Source of the DNA: Rugosimonospora acidiphila
GTDB lineage: Bacteria; Actinomycetota; Actinomycetes; Mycobacteriales; Micromonosporaceae
Direction: 5' to 3'
NCBI RefSeq assembly: GCF_039543385.1
Contig: NZ_BAABJQ010000021.1
Location: forward strand, 112,495 to 176,494
DNA length: 64,000 nucleotides
In this document: piece by piece, positions 1-9,004 of the stretch
How positions within the stretch are numbered: the stretch's first letter is position 1
Layout of the letters: each line of letters begins with the position of its first letter
Made by a program: the position numbers and the translations under genes
Notes under the pieces: generated by a model
What the model was told of the DNA's origin: nothing
The model's input: only the letters and a program-made list of their open reading frames with translations
Databases searched by the model: none

Positions 1-329
1 CCAGCGACGCGGAGCGGGACGCCTGGGCCAAGAAGCCGCGTACGCCGCGCCGATCGCTCGCGCTGACCGATCGGCCGATCGTCCGGTACCTCGGCCGCGA
101 CGACTCCACGCGCACGGTCGAGGGCTGGCGGCACTGGGTCACCGTGGTCGGCGAGTGGCTGCGGGAGGGGCGCGCCCCCACCGTGTTCATCCACACTCCG
201 GACAACGCCGACGCGCCGCTGCTGGCCTGTCGGTTCCACGACGAGGTGCGTTCGCGGGTGCCCGAACTCGAGCCGCTGCCCGAGCCGCTACCGGACGAGC
301 CACCGGACGAGCCGCTGACCCTGTTCTGA
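1..329 (+). CDS. DUF72 (YecE-like) family protein, C-terminal part
   Basis: The 5' end lies outside the window; the reading frame is open from the first bases to a TGA at 327-329 and gives about 109 residues. The segment FIHTPDNADAPLLACRFHDE is the characteristic C-terminal signature of DUF72/YecE TIM-barrel-like proteins, preceded by a VRYLGRD-type strand. DUF72 proteins have no firmly established activity. The tail is a proline/acidic run (PEPLPDEPPDEP). The domain assignment is from recognisable sequence; function is unknown. Confidence 0.8.
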   Translation, partial: SDAERDAWAKKPRTPRRSLALTDRPIVRYLGRDDSTRTVEGWRHWVTVVGEWLREGRAPTVFIHTPDNADAPLLACRFHDEVRSRVPELEPLPEPLPDEPPDEPLTLF

Positions 330-369
330 GCGGCCGCTTCTGAGTGGCCGACCGCCCGCCCGGCGACCG

Positions 370-1209
370 TCAGCCGGTCTTGCCGCCCACCCCGGCGACC
401 ATGCCGACGCGCCGGGGATCGGCTCCGGGCTCACCGTCGTCATCGGCTGCGTTGTCGGCTCGATCGTCCGGCCGCCACTCGGGCACCCAGACCAGGCCGG
501 GCGGGACCAGCGCGTACCCGTCGAAGAACCGCTGTACCTCGGCGCGGGTGCGAAGCCCGCCCGGGGTGGCGGTCCGCCGGTACACGGCCTCGACCTCCGT
601 GGCCGCCCGCGCGTCGATCGCGTCGCTGACCGGGTGCGAGACCACCACGTGGCTGCCCGGGGCCAGCGCGTCGCGCAGCGCCGCGGCCGCCCGGTACGTC
701 CCCTCGCCGGGCAGGAAGTGCAGCATGGACACCATCAGCAGCCCGACCGGCCGGCTCAGGTCCAGCACAGCCCTGGTCCGGGCACGACGCAACAGGTCGA
801 GCAGTTCGGCGGGGCGGCGCAGATCCGCGACGATGGCCGTGGCCCGGGTGTTGCCCTCCAGTAGCTGCTGCGCGTGACTGATCGCGACCGGGTCGATGTC
901 GACGTATACCACTCGGGCGTCCGGGTCCAGTCCTTGCGCGATCTCGTGGACGTTGCCGACCGTGGGCACCCCCGAACCGATGTCGAGGAACTGCCGAACC
1001 CCGCTGGCGACGAGAAACCGCACCGCTCGGCGCAGGAACGATCGGTTGGCCCGGGCGATCAGGGGGGCCTGCGGCATGGCCTCGATCACCCGCCGGGCCG
1101 CCTCCCGATCCGCCTCGAAGTTGTGGCTCCCACCCAGGAAGTAGTCATACATCCGTGCCGCGCTGGGCACGTTCGGGTCGATGTCGCGTGCCCAGTATTC
1201 GGGATCCAT
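370..1209 (-). CDS. DUF574 SAM-dependent methyltransferase family protein
   Basis: 279 residues, ATG start at 1209 with an AAGGAA ribosome site about 9 nt upstream. The N-terminus (ARMYDYFLGGSHNFEADRE) and the motif DIGSG near residues 76-80 are hallmarks of the actinobacterial DUF574 family; a second acidic loop (YVDIDPVAISHA) would hold the ribose of SAM. These proteins have a Rossmann methyltransferase fold and are abundant in actinomycetes, but substrates are generally unknown. It stands alone, converging on the DUF72 gene. A second family member lies at 27627-28454. Confidence 0.88.
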   Translation of the reverse strand: MDPEYWARDIDPNVPSAARMYDYFLGGSHNFEADREAARRVIEAMPQAPLIARANRSFLRRAVRFLVASGVRQFLDIGSGVPTVGNVHEIAQGLDPDARVVYVDIDPVAISHAQQLLEGNTRATAIVADLRRPAELLDLLRRARTRAVLDLSRPVGLLMVSMLHFLPGEGTYRAAAALRDALAPGSHVVVSHPVSDAIDARAATEVEAVYRRTATPGGLRTRAEVQRFFDGYALVPPGLVWVPEWRPDDRADNAADDDGEPGADPRRVGMVAGVGGKTG

Positions 1210-1845
1210 GCGGATGCCGTTCCTTGTCGCGGCCAGGGCCGAGCGGCCCGGTGTGGCTACCCTGTCGCGGACATCCTGGCAGATCGCGCCGCCGTGGCGG
1301 ACCCCGCGCCCCCGGTGCGGTTCGGCGGATCCTCATCAAGATCGCTGAATGGGGCTCGTGACCTGGGCGACACGGCGTGGTCTCCATCACCGGCGCTGGA
1401 TGAACCGGTGGCGCCGCCGCGTCGTGACACATGTCGGGGTGCCACCGCAGAGCCGTCCGATAATGCGACAGTGGGGGGATCGTCGTCACGGCGGCTCGGG
1501 GGGAGCGGTGACTGCCGAGGAAGCGGCTGCTTTCGGGGGAGCAGCCGCTCTTGGGGGAACGTTGCGGCTGCGAACGCCGCGAGGGAGATGCTTCCCTGGG
1601 TCGCGGTGCTTCCTGGACGGCGGTGCTTCCCGGGTTGTGGTGCCTCCCAGGTTTGCGGTGTTTCCTGAGTTGCGGTGCTCTCGGGGTCACGGTGCTCTCG
1701 GGGTCACGGTGTTTGCGGGGGTCACGGTGTTTGCGGGGGTCACGGTGTTTGCGGGGGTCACGGTGTTTGCGGGGGTCACGGTGCTACCCGGGTTGCGGTG
1801 TTTCCGGGGAGCCGATGCTTCGCGGGGGAGAAGAGGGTGAGAGAG
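1210..1845. other. Gene-free stretch between DUF574 and trpC
   Basis: I see no convincing gene here. The 3' half carries the 17/18-bp tandem array described separately. The 5' half should contain the promoter of the minus-strand DUF574 gene. Long open frames exist on both strands but have repetitive, non-homologous translations and are judged to be GC-driven artefacts. Confidence 0.6.
1677..1799 (+). repeat. 17/18-bp tandem repeat array upstream of trpC
   Basis: Two 17-bp units (1677-1693 and 1694-1710, GCTCTCGGGGTCACGGT) are followed by four perfect 18-bp units (1711-1728, 1729-1746, 1747-1764, 1765-1782; GTTTGCGGGGGTCACGGT) and a decayed unit to 1799. More degraded copies extend back to about 1590. 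Perfect identity of the four central units indicates recent expansion. The array ends 46 bp before the trpC start, so it lies in or next to the leader. Confidence 0.9.
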
Positions 1846-2652
1846 ATGGAAAGCGTTCTGGATCAGATCCTGGTGGGTGTCCGGGAGGACGTGGCCCGCC
1901 GGCAGGCGGAGGTGGGTCTCGGCGCGATCACGGCGCGCGCGGTGGAGGCGGCGCCGGCGCGGGACGCGTTCGGCGCGTTCAGCGCCCCGGGGGTGTCGGT
2001 GATCGCCGAGGTCAAGCGACGGTCACCGTCGAAGGGCGAACTGGCGGACATCCCGGATCCCGCGCGGCTGGCGGCCGACTACGCGGCCGGCGGGGTGAGC
2101 TGCGTCAGCGTGCTCACCGAGGAGCGGCGCTTCGGCGGTTCGCTCGCGGATCTGGTGGCGGTGCGGGCGGCCGTCGACGTACCCGTGCTGCGCAAGGACT
2201 TCGTCTTCTCCGAGTACCAGGTGCTGGAGGCTCGGGCGTACGGCGCCGACCTGGTGCTGCTGATCGTCGCGGCGCTTCCGCAGGATCTGCTGCGCGGCCT
2301 GCGGACGCTGGTCGAGGACGAGTTGCGGATGACGGCGTTGGTCGAGGTCCACGACGAGGAGGAGCTCGACCGGGCGGTCGACGCCGGGGCGCGGGTGATC
2401 GGCGTCAACGCGCGCAACCTGCGCACCCTCGAGGTCGACCGGTCGGTGTTCGAGCGGCTCGCCCCGCGCATTCCCGACGCGGCGGTGAAGGTGGCCGAGT
2501 CCGGCGTCAGGGGGGCGGACGACCTGCTGCGCTACGCGGCGGCCGGTGCGGACGCGGTGCTCGTCGGGGAGGGGCTGGTCACGACGCGCAGCCCCCGGGA
2601 GGCGGCGGCGGCGCTGGTGGCGGCCGGGGCGGCGGTCGCGTCGCGGTCGTGA
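1846..2652 (+). CDS. trpC: Indole-3-glycerol phosphate synthase
   Basis: 268 residues, a usual length for free-standing TrpC. It converts 1-(2-carboxyphenylamino)-1-deoxyribulose 5-phosphate to indole-3-glycerol phosphate in cytosolic tryptophan biosynthesis. Visible family motifs are IAEVKRRSPSKGEL (about residues 53-66, with the catalytic Glu and Lys), LRKDFVFSEYQVLEARAYGAD, GVNARNLRTLEVD and the C-terminal phosphate-binding ESGVRG...VGEGLV. The ATG at 1846 is chosen because MESVLDQILVGVREDV is the normal N-terminus; upstream in-frame starts would translate the tandem repeat. No other trp gene lies beside it here. Confidence 0.95.
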   Translation: MESVLDQILVGVREDVARRQAEVGLGAITARAVEAAPARDAFGAFSAPGVSVIAEVKRRSPSKGELADIPDPARLAADYAAGGVSCVSVLTEERRFGGSLADLVAVRAAVDVPVLRKDFVFSEYQVLEARAYGADLVLLIVAALPQDLLRGLRTLVEDELRMTALVEVHDEEELDRAVDAGARVIGVNARNLRTLEVDRSVFERLAPRIPDAAVKVAESGVRGADDLLRYAAAGADAVLVGEGLVTTRSPREAAAALVAAGAAVASRS

Positions 2653-2788
2653 CCCGCGTGGCTCGTCGTTGATGTCCCCAACCTCCCCGGGGATCGCCCG
2701 CGCTGGTCCGTGGCGACACGCACCGGTCGTGCCGGTTTGACGCGGGTTGTATCGTCGGCTGCCGGATGATCGTTTCAGGGGAGGGTTC

Positions 2789-3862
2789 ATGCGCCTTGTT
2801 CGCGCGGCGGCGGCAGGACTGATCGCGATGGTGACGTTGGCCGGCTGCGGAGCGCACGCCGCCAAGCCGTCGGACGCCCCGACGCTCGCCGCCGGGGCGT
2901 ACGGCACGGGCGAGGGACTGGGTGTGGGGGTGGACGACCCGTCGACAGCCCCGTCGCCGGCCAAGTCGGTCGCCGCGACCGGGTCGAGCACGGCGGCGCC
3001 GGGCGCGACCCACGCCGCCGCCAAGGTGACCAGCGGCACGGCGACCGGCGGCGGCAAGGCGACCTCGACCTCCGGGCCCACCGCGGCCCCGATTCCGCGC
3101 GGGCAGAAAGAGGTGGTCCGGTACGGCGTGCCGATCTCGGGCTATCCCGCGCTGCTCGACGAGGCGATGGCCGCAGGGTACCGGCCGGTGTACCTGGACG
3201 GCTACGACGTCGGCTCGGCCGCCTACGTCAACGCGGTGTTCCGCCCCGCCGACGGGGTCGGGTGGTACCAGTACATCGAGATGTCGGCCAGCGGCTACCA
3301 GAGCAGGTTCGACAGCCTGAAGAGCCAGGGCTACCGCCTCGTGTCGGTGGAGAGCTACCTCAACGGTGGGCAGGTCCGGTACGCGGGGCTGTGGTCCAAG
3401 TCCTCCGGCCCGGCCTCCTTCGCGTTCCACGGGTACACCGCGACCAACTACCAGACCATGCTGGACAAGGAGACGGCGGCCGGGTACCTGCCGGCCAACG
3501 TGTCGGTGGTCTCCGTGAGCGGCGCGCTGTCCTACACCGGCCTGCTGGTCAAGCGGGGCCTGGGCAGTTGGGAGCTGAAGAGCACCCTGTCGCCCACGGA
3601 CTACAACACGCTGTTCAAGCAGGAGCTCAAGGCCGGGTTGGCCCCGGCCTACCTGAACGCGTACACGCAGAACGGCGCCGTCAAGTTCGTCGCGCTGTTC
3701 GCCTCGTCGCCCGCCGTGCAGTTCGAGGAGCACAGCGGACTGTCGGCGACCCAGGCGGTCAGCGATACCGCCACCGAGGAGAAGGCCGGATACCTCACCA
3801 GTTCGGCGGCCGGTTACGACGACGGCGGCCAGACCCACTTCATCGTCTGCTGGTCGCACTGA
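2789..3862 (+). CDS. Secreted lipoprotein with BTRD1-like repeats
   Basis: 357 residues from ATG 2789, with an AGGGGAGGG ribosome site just upstream. The signal peptide ends in a lipobox LAGC with lipidation Cys20. A Ser/Thr/Ala/Pro-rich region up to about residue 105 follows, then roughly 45-50-residue repeats with the pattern GY.......SY..G..RY..LW (for example GYRLVSVESYLNGGQVRYAG). These resemble bacterial tandem repeat domain 1, known from polyglycine hydrolases and other secreted actinobacterial proteins. I see no catalytic domain, so a wall-anchored binding role is likely. A perfect hairpin terminator follows the stop. Confidence 0.75.
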   Translation: MRLVRAAAAGLIAMVTLAGCGAHAAKPSDAPTLAAGAYGTGEGLGVGVDDPSTAPSPAKSVAATGSSTAAPGATHAAAKVTSGTATGGGKATSTSGPTAAPIPRGQKEVVRYGVPISGYPALLDEAMAAGYRPVYLDGYDVGSAAYVNAVFRPADGVGWYQYIEMSASGYQSRFDSLKSQGYRLVSVESYLNGGQVRYAGLWSKSSGPASFAFHGYTATNYQTMLDKETAAGYLPANVSVVSVSGALSYTGLLVKRGLGSWELKSTLSPTDYNTLFKQELKAGLAPAYLNAYTQNGAVKFVALFASSPAVQFEEHSGLSATQAVSDTATEEKAGYLTSSAAGYDDGGQTHFIVCWSH

Positions 3863-3880
3863 ACGGGCTCATCGCTGACG

Positions 3881-3922
3881 GATCGAACCGGGGGCCTGGG
3901 CAACCAGGCCCCCGGTTCGATC
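3881..3922. terminator. Bidirectional hairpin terminator, 19-bp perfect stem
   Basis: Left arm 3881-3899 and right arm 3904-3922 are exact reverse complements (GATCGAACCGGGGGCCTGG) around a 4-nt loop. It sits between the converging lipoprotein gene (stop at 3862) and the CE15 gene (stop at 3936), so it can serve both strands. Confidence 0.85.
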
Positions 3923-3935
3923 GCGGATGCCGCGG

Positions 3936-5615
3936 TCAGGGACTGGTGCAGGTCGGCGCCGGCGTCGCCGCGTTGCCGGTGCCGGTCATGCCGAACGTGG
4001 TCGAGGCGCCGGCGCCGAGCGCGCCGTTGTAGGACAGGCTCTTCACGGTGACCGCCGAGCCGCTGGTGGTCAGCGTGCCGTTCCAGAGCTGGCTGATGGC
4101 CTGGCCGTTGGCCAGCGTCCATCGCACGGTCCAGCCGTTGATGGCCGACGAGCCGGCATGCACCGTGACCTCACCCTGCCAACCACCGGGCCACGAGTTG
4201 ACGGCGCGGTACGTCGCGGTGCAGGCGCCCGCCGGGGGTGGCGAGGTCGGTGGCTCGGACGTGGGCGGCTGGGAGGTCGGCGGTGCCGAGGTCGGTGGCG
4301 GTGAGGTCGGCGGGGCTGAGGTCGGCGGGGGGCTCGACGGCGACGGGGTGGTCGGTCCGCTGTCGGTCAGCGTCGGGGTCTGCCAGTCCCGCCAGTCGGC
4401 CAGGTTGCCGGACTTCAGGCTGGACACCCGGATCACACCGGCCGCGTTGCCCGTCCTGAGCAGGAACTTCTGGAGGTTCTGCTGCAGTGGGGTCTTCCAC
4501 TCGGGCCGTACCGCGCAGTGCGTACCGTCCTGGACGTCGGACCAGTAACTGATGTTGTCTCCCGCACCCAGCGCCTTGTACACCTCCGCCCCGGCCAGCG
4601 CCGCGACGCTGCCCGACCGGGCGGCCAACCAGTCGATGTGCGGGTTCTCCATCAGGAACAGCCCGCGCGGCGCCACCATCGCCACCATCTCGTGCGTGTC
4701 CACCGGCAGCGTGTTCGGGTTACCCGTGAACGAGCTGAACGCGTCCCCCAGCCACGGCTGCTCCGAGTAGGCACTGCTCAGCGGCTGGGCCCCAGACTCC
4801 CCGACGATCCCGCGGAAAATCGGAGCGCCGGCGCTACCCGACTCGACCGGCATGGTCAACGCTATCCGCTCGTCGAACGCGCCGGTGACGAAGGCGCCCT
4901 TGCCGTACCGCGAACAGCCCGTGACACCCAACGCGTCGGCCTTGAGGATGCTCCCACCCGACTGCTGGATGACATCGATGATCCGGCTGACTCCCCAGGC
5001 CCAGGCCATCAGCAGACCCGTGCTGCTGGACGAGCCGTAGAGGCTGTAGAACGCGCCCTGCTTGTTGTTGCGGGGTGTGCCCTCGGCACCGACCGTCAGC
5101 GGGTTGTAATTGATGATTCCCACCCCGGCACCCTGGATGGTGGCCGTGTCCGCGCCCAGTCCCGCGAACACCACCACGGCCGGGAACGGGCCGTTGCCGC
5201 TGGGCAGGCTGACGCTCGCGGAGAAGCTGGCGCTCCTGCCGTTGTCCGAGACGTTCACCGTGATGCTCGTGCGCGATACGGTTCCGGTGACACTCGCCGG
5301 CTTGGCCGGCTTGGCGCCGTACACGTAGCGCTCGGCCTGCTGCACGATCTCCTCCCGCCGGCACGGCCACTGGGACTTGGCCGTGATGCGGGTGCCGTCC
5401 AGCTTCTTGAACGGATCGGGGAGCTTGGCGTTGGAGGTCAACGAACCGGGCAGCGATACCGGACAACCGGCGCCCTCGTCCTCCACCCCGATCGGCGCGG
5501 GCGCGGCGGCCTCGGCGGTCACCATCGTTACCGCCGCGGCGACCGAGAGCGTCGCCGCGGCCACCAGCACGACGACCGCCGAGCGGATTCTTGAGCGGCC
5601 CGAGCGAATGATCAC
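3936..5615 (-). CDS. Secreted CE15 4-O-methyl-glucuronoyl methylesterase with CBM2
   Basis: 559 residues, GTG start at 5615 with AAGGGAGAG upstream. An N-terminal signal peptide (about 1-36) is followed by a CE15 alpha/beta hydrolase: the nucleophile motif GCSRYGKGA with Ser235, the acidic residue in PVESGSAG (Glu258) and His366 in GTHCAV. A Pro/Thr/Ser linker of PPTS units (about 420-450) joins a C-terminal carbohydrate-binding module type 2 with typical WPGGWQ and GWTVRW motifs. CE15 enzymes cleave ester links between lignin alcohols and glucuronic acid on xylan, so an extracellular plant-biomass role is likely. It lies away from the uronate locus at 48-64 kb but fits the same lifestyle. 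Confidence 0.88.
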   Translation of the reverse strand: MIIRSGRSRIRSAVVVLVAAATLSVAAAVTMVTAEAAAPAPIGVEDEGAGCPVSLPGSLTSNAKLPDPFKKLDGTRITAKSQWPCRREEIVQQAERYVYGAKPAKPASVTGTVSRTSITVNVSDNGRSASFSASVSLPSGNGPFPAVVVFAGLGADTATIQGAGVGIINYNPLTVGAEGTPRNNKQGAFYSLYGSSSSTGLLMAWAWGVSRIIDVIQQSGGSILKADALGVTGCSRYGKGAFVTGAFDERIALTMPVESGSAGAPIFRGIVGESGAQPLSSAYSEQPWLGDAFSSFTGNPNTLPVDTHEMVAMVAPRGLFLMENPHIDWLAARSGSVAALAGAEVYKALGAGDNISYWSDVQDGTHCAVRPEWKTPLQQNLQKFLLRTGNAAGVIRVSSLKSGNLADWRDWQTPTLTDSGPTTPSPSSPPPTSAPPTSPPPTSAPPTSQPPTSEPPTSPPPAGACTATYRAVNSWPGGWQGEVTVHAGSSAINGWTVRWTLANGQAISQLWNGTLTTSGSAVTVKSLSYNGALGAGASTTFGMTGTGNAATPAPTCTSP

Positions 5616-6053
5616 TAGTGCTCTCCCTTCCGGGTGGGGTGACGCACGCGACGACCGAGATCGACAGTCACGGATGTCGATGCATGTCCAAAGGGTCGAG
5701 CAAGACAGCGGCGTGCGTCAATACTCTTCCGGAAGTTTCTGCCGCGATCGGTGCCCGGCCCCGAGCGACGGGTACCGCGGGCGCGCGGGTCGCGGCGCCG
5801 GACCCGATTCGCGGTACCTGCCGATCCGGCGTCACGGTGCGGTTCGGGCGAGCGTCGGCGGCGCCGAGGGTCCGCGCGGCCGGCTCCGCGGACGAGATTC
5901 GGTCCCGGAAGTTTTCCGATAGGAAGATCCATCCCCGGGCCGGCGCATGGCGCGCGACCGTCCCGGGTCACGCGCACCGCGCGGCTCACGGCGAGGGGGC
6001 CTGCCGACCAGCGTCGGCAGGCCCCCTGGCCCTTCAGTGGCGTGCTTGCGGTA
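5616..6053. other. Intergenic region between M14 and CE15 genes
   Basis: No gene is supported. The left part should hold the promoter of the minus-strand CE15 gene; the right end carries the M14 terminator hairpin. An antisense frame running through here into the M14 gene has no recognisable domain. Confidence 0.55.
5995..6026 (-). terminator. Hairpin terminator after the M14 peptidase gene
   Basis: A 14-bp perfect stem (GGGGGCCTGCCGAC at 5995-6008 pairs with 6013-6026) with a CAGC loop lies 27 bp beyond the stop of the minus-strand M14 gene. Confidence 0.8.
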
Positions 6054-8762
6054 CTAGTGAGCGGACAGCGTGGCGAACGACGGCTGCGAGACCATCTGCG
6101 TCGCGCTGACCGGCTTGGACGGGCCCTGGTAGATCATGTTCGCTACCACCAGCCAGTCGACCTTCGTCCAGGCGCGGAAGTTCAGGTCGGTACCGGCGAT
6201 CGTCGCCTGCCCGTTGCCGACCTTGAAGGTCGCGATGTTCGACGCGCCCTTCAACGCGTCCGAGCCCGACTCATAGCCGCTGGCCAGCAGCGTCGAGGAG
6301 TCGTTCGGGTACGACGACGCGACCTGCGCGTTGGTGGTGTCGGTGATCTTCCAGGCCGGGTTGTTGTCGTACCAGACCGGCCACTGCTGCGGCATGCCCC
6401 AGGCCGCCGGTACGGTCGGGTCGTAGGTGGCCCGCAGGTCCGAGCCGGGCACGTTCACCGCCGAGGTCCGGACGTTCTGCATGGGCAGCCCGAGCAGCTG
6501 CTGGGCGGTGGTCGATGCGCTGCCCAGGGCGATCAGGTTGCCGCCGCCGGTGACCCAGTCGTGCAGTTCGCTCCACCCGGTCGCGCCCGCGCCAGCGGCC
6601 CACGCCCAGTCGGGCGGGTAGTTGGCGGTGTTCAGGCCGTTCTGGATGGTGTTCTGCGAGACCCCGTCGCCGAGGATGATGGTGTCGAACTGGCCGAGGT
6701 CGGCGTAGTCGTCGTGCGTGACGGCCTGCCAGTTCACGTGGTACTCGTCCATCATGTACTCCAGCCAGCCGCCCGGCTGCTGGTTCAGGCCGCGGATCAG
6801 CCCGACCTTGGTGCCCGGCTTGAGCGCGAAACCCTGCACCTGCGGCGTCTGGTTGCTGGCGTAGACCGGGATACCGGTCGCGGCGGCGGCCTTCTGCAGG
6901 ACGCTACGCGCCTGCCCGGACGGCGGAATCACGATGGTGCCCGGGGCGAAGGTGTGCCCGGCCGAGGTGAACTGCGCGGCCGTGCGGAAGGTCTGCAGGT
7001 TCGCCGACTGCAGTGCCGACAGGAACGAGGCGATCCCGTACGAGTTCGGGTCGACCAGGTACGCGCCGTGCGTCGCCGGGGCCGGCGGCATGGTCACCTT
7101 GGCCGGGGCGATGCCGTGCAGCAGCTTGAGCGGCGCGTCGAACGCGGTCTTCACCGAGTCGACGGTCACGCCCAGCTCCATGGGCAGGTTGTCGGTCATC
7201 TCGCTGTACGGGAAGATGAGCGGACACGTCGAGCAGGCCCGCACATCGGGATACTGGTCGACGTTGAGGATCTCGCTGGCGTAGCGTCCCAGCGGCTGCT
7301 GCACCTTGATGACCCAGGAGCCCGCCGGGTAGGTCTTCCCGTTCGCCGAGAAGGCCGCGGTCGCCTGGTTGATTTCGACCTTGCTGAAGTCCAGGGTGCT
7401 CAGCAACTGGTACACGGCGTACGGGTCGCGCTGGTTGGCCGGGACAACGTAGGCGTAGGGGCCGCCGGTCCAGGTCATGGCGTCGCTGGCCACCGTGTAC
7501 AGGTTGTTGTACAGGTAGGTCTGCGGGTCCTTCGCGACCTCATCGACCGCGCCGTAGATGGCGTCATCCGTGTACTTCACGGCCTGCTCGAACGTCCAGG
7601 TCGTGGAGTTGTACGGGTTCGGGCAGTCCATGCTGTTGGCCTGGTCGCTGATCGGACCGCACGCCAACGGCTTCCCGTTCGTACTGGTGACCGGGTACAC
7701 GAGGTTGTTCAGCTGGGCGATCTCGTTGATCAGGATCGACGAGCCGGTGTACGAATCGCGGTCGGCCACGTCGGCCGTCCAGAAGACACCGTAGGAGTTG
7801 CCGTGCCCGACGCCGGTGTCACCGACGGCGGTCATCGCCTCCGCCTGGCTCAGCCCGAGCTTGCCGGCGGTCTCGATGGTGTTCGGGTCGATCTCGTTGC
7901 CCAGCGGCTCTTCGTACGGTGCGGTGTACAGGCGCGGCGCGTTGGACGCGTCCTGGTGGATGAGCTCCTGATACACCGGGTGGTACATCTCGAACAGCTG
8001 CTCCCGGGCCCGGGATTCGGGAAGGTTGAACTGGTACCAGTCGCGGTTGTCGTCGTGACCGGCGTAGTGGCTGTACAGGTCCGGGTAAATGCGGCTGTAG
8101 CTGGTGTCCGCGGTCTGGTTGAAGTAGTCGTTGACGAGCATCTGCCCGTCCGGGTTCTGCGACGGCACGAAGAGCATGACCGTGTTGTTCAGCACCCGGT
8201 TGGTGAAGTCGGACTTCTCCGTCGCCAGCCGGTAGATCGCGTTGATGATCGACGGCGTGCCGACCTCTTCGGTCGAATGGATTGTCCCTTCGACGTAGAC
8301 GACCGGGACGGTCTTCTTCGCGAGGTCCTGCGCCTGCTTGGCGGACAGGCCCCGCGGATCCGACAGTTTGGCGTTGTCAGCCATGATCTGCTTGATGTTG
8401 CCCAGGTTCTTCGCCGAACTCACCAGAACGTACGGGTAGTCATTACCCAGCGACGTCTTGGCGAAGTTCGTGTACGTCACGAGGTTCGACCGGTCGCCGA
8501 TCAGGCGCAGATAGTCGGTCGCCTGATCCCAGGTCTGTAGCTCTCCCGTGGCGCCCATGTCGAATCCGAAGTACTGCTTGGGCGAGGGGATGCTGCCCCC
8601 CTTGCTGTTGACGGCCGCCACCGTCGTTTTCTGGTTCTGCTGCGAATGTTGCGCGGGTGCGGACATGAACAGTGCGGCCAGGACGCCAACCACACCCAGC
8701 GGAACGATGGCTGGGTAGCGTCGCGAGAGCCGGCCCGCCCCTAAGTAGCGGTGACCGAACAC
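6054..8762 (-). CDS. Exported M14-family zinc carboxypeptidase-like protein
   Basis: 902 residues, GTG start at 8762 preceded by AAGGAGGAGAGG. A hydrophobic segment at about 19-36 acts as signal peptide or anchor. The M14 zinc site is visible: His162 and Glu165 in IHSTEE and His269 in LIHQD; NPDG (203-206) and the substrate-binding NR of GHDDNRDW (about 235-242) are also present. The roughly 400-residue C-terminal region has alternating blocks (APATHGAYLVDPNSYG, WTKVDWLVVANMIYQGP) resembling glutamine-amidotransferase-like extensions of large M14 peptidases. It probably trims extracellular proteins or peptides. Substrate specificity cannot be read from sequence. Confidence 0.85.
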   Translation of the reverse strand: MFGHRYLGAGRLSRRYPAIVPLGVVGVLAALFMSAPAQHSQQNQKTTVAAVNSKGGSIPSPKQYFGFDMGATGELQTWDQATDYLRLIGDRSNLVTYTNFAKTSLGNDYPYVLVSSAKNLGNIKQIMADNAKLSDPRGLSAKQAQDLAKKTVPVVYVEGTIHSTEEVGTPSIINAIYRLATEKSDFTNRVLNNTVMLFVPSQNPDGQMLVNDYFNQTADTSYSRIYPDLYSHYAGHDDNRDWYQFNLPESRAREQLFEMYHPVYQELIHQDASNAPRLYTAPYEEPLGNEIDPNTIETAGKLGLSQAEAMTAVGDTGVGHGNSYGVFWTADVADRDSYTGSSILINEIAQLNNLVYPVTSTNGKPLACGPISDQANSMDCPNPYNSTTWTFEQAVKYTDDAIYGAVDEVAKDPQTYLYNNLYTVASDAMTWTGGPYAYVVPANQRDPYAVYQLLSTLDFSKVEINQATAAFSANGKTYPAGSWVIKVQQPLGRYASEILNVDQYPDVRACSTCPLIFPYSEMTDNLPMELGVTVDSVKTAFDAPLKLLHGIAPAKVTMPPAPATHGAYLVDPNSYGIASFLSALQSANLQTFRTAAQFTSAGHTFAPGTIVIPPSGQARSVLQKAAAATGIPVYASNQTPQVQGFALKPGTKVGLIRGLNQQPGGWLEYMMDEYHVNWQAVTHDDYADLGQFDTIILGDGVSQNTIQNGLNTANYPPDWAWAAGAGATGWSELHDWVTGGGNLIALGSASTTAQQLLGLPMQNVRTSAVNVPGSDLRATYDPTVPAAWGMPQQWPVWYDNNPAWKITDTTNAQVASSYPNDSSTLLASGYESGSDALKGASNIATFKVGNGQATIAGTDLNFRAWTKVDWLVVANMIYQGPSKPVSATQMVSQPSFATLSAH

Positions 8763-8963
8763 CTCTCCTCCTTACTCTGACACCGATGTGACGGTTGCTA
8801 TGACAATTCACCGATGAACGCGGCTTGTTGCTGAGGGGTTGCTGATGCGGGGTGCCGATGCGTCTTGCCTTGCTGAAAGGACCGGCGAACCCGGGCCGTG
8901 CGGGGCCCGTGGACATACGAGGTTTTCGCGCGCACGCGCGACGAAGGTACGGATCGGAAATGG

Positions 8964-8998
8964 CGGCACGCCGAGCGCGGGGGACGCTCGGCGTGCCG
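8964..8998 (-). terminator. Hairpin terminator after the S8/S53-like peptidase gene
   Basis: A 14-bp perfect stem, 8964-8977 (CGGCACGCCGAGCG) with 8985-8998, and a 7-nt loop, lies just beyond the minus-strand peptidase stop at 9005. Confidence 0.8.
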
Positions 8999-9004
8999 GC
9001 CTGC

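Noticed and set aside
1677..1799. CRISPR or coding repeat (GVTVFA peptide units)
   Set aside because: Units of 17-18 bp without spacers; the peptide frame extends into trpC only by using an improbable upstream start.
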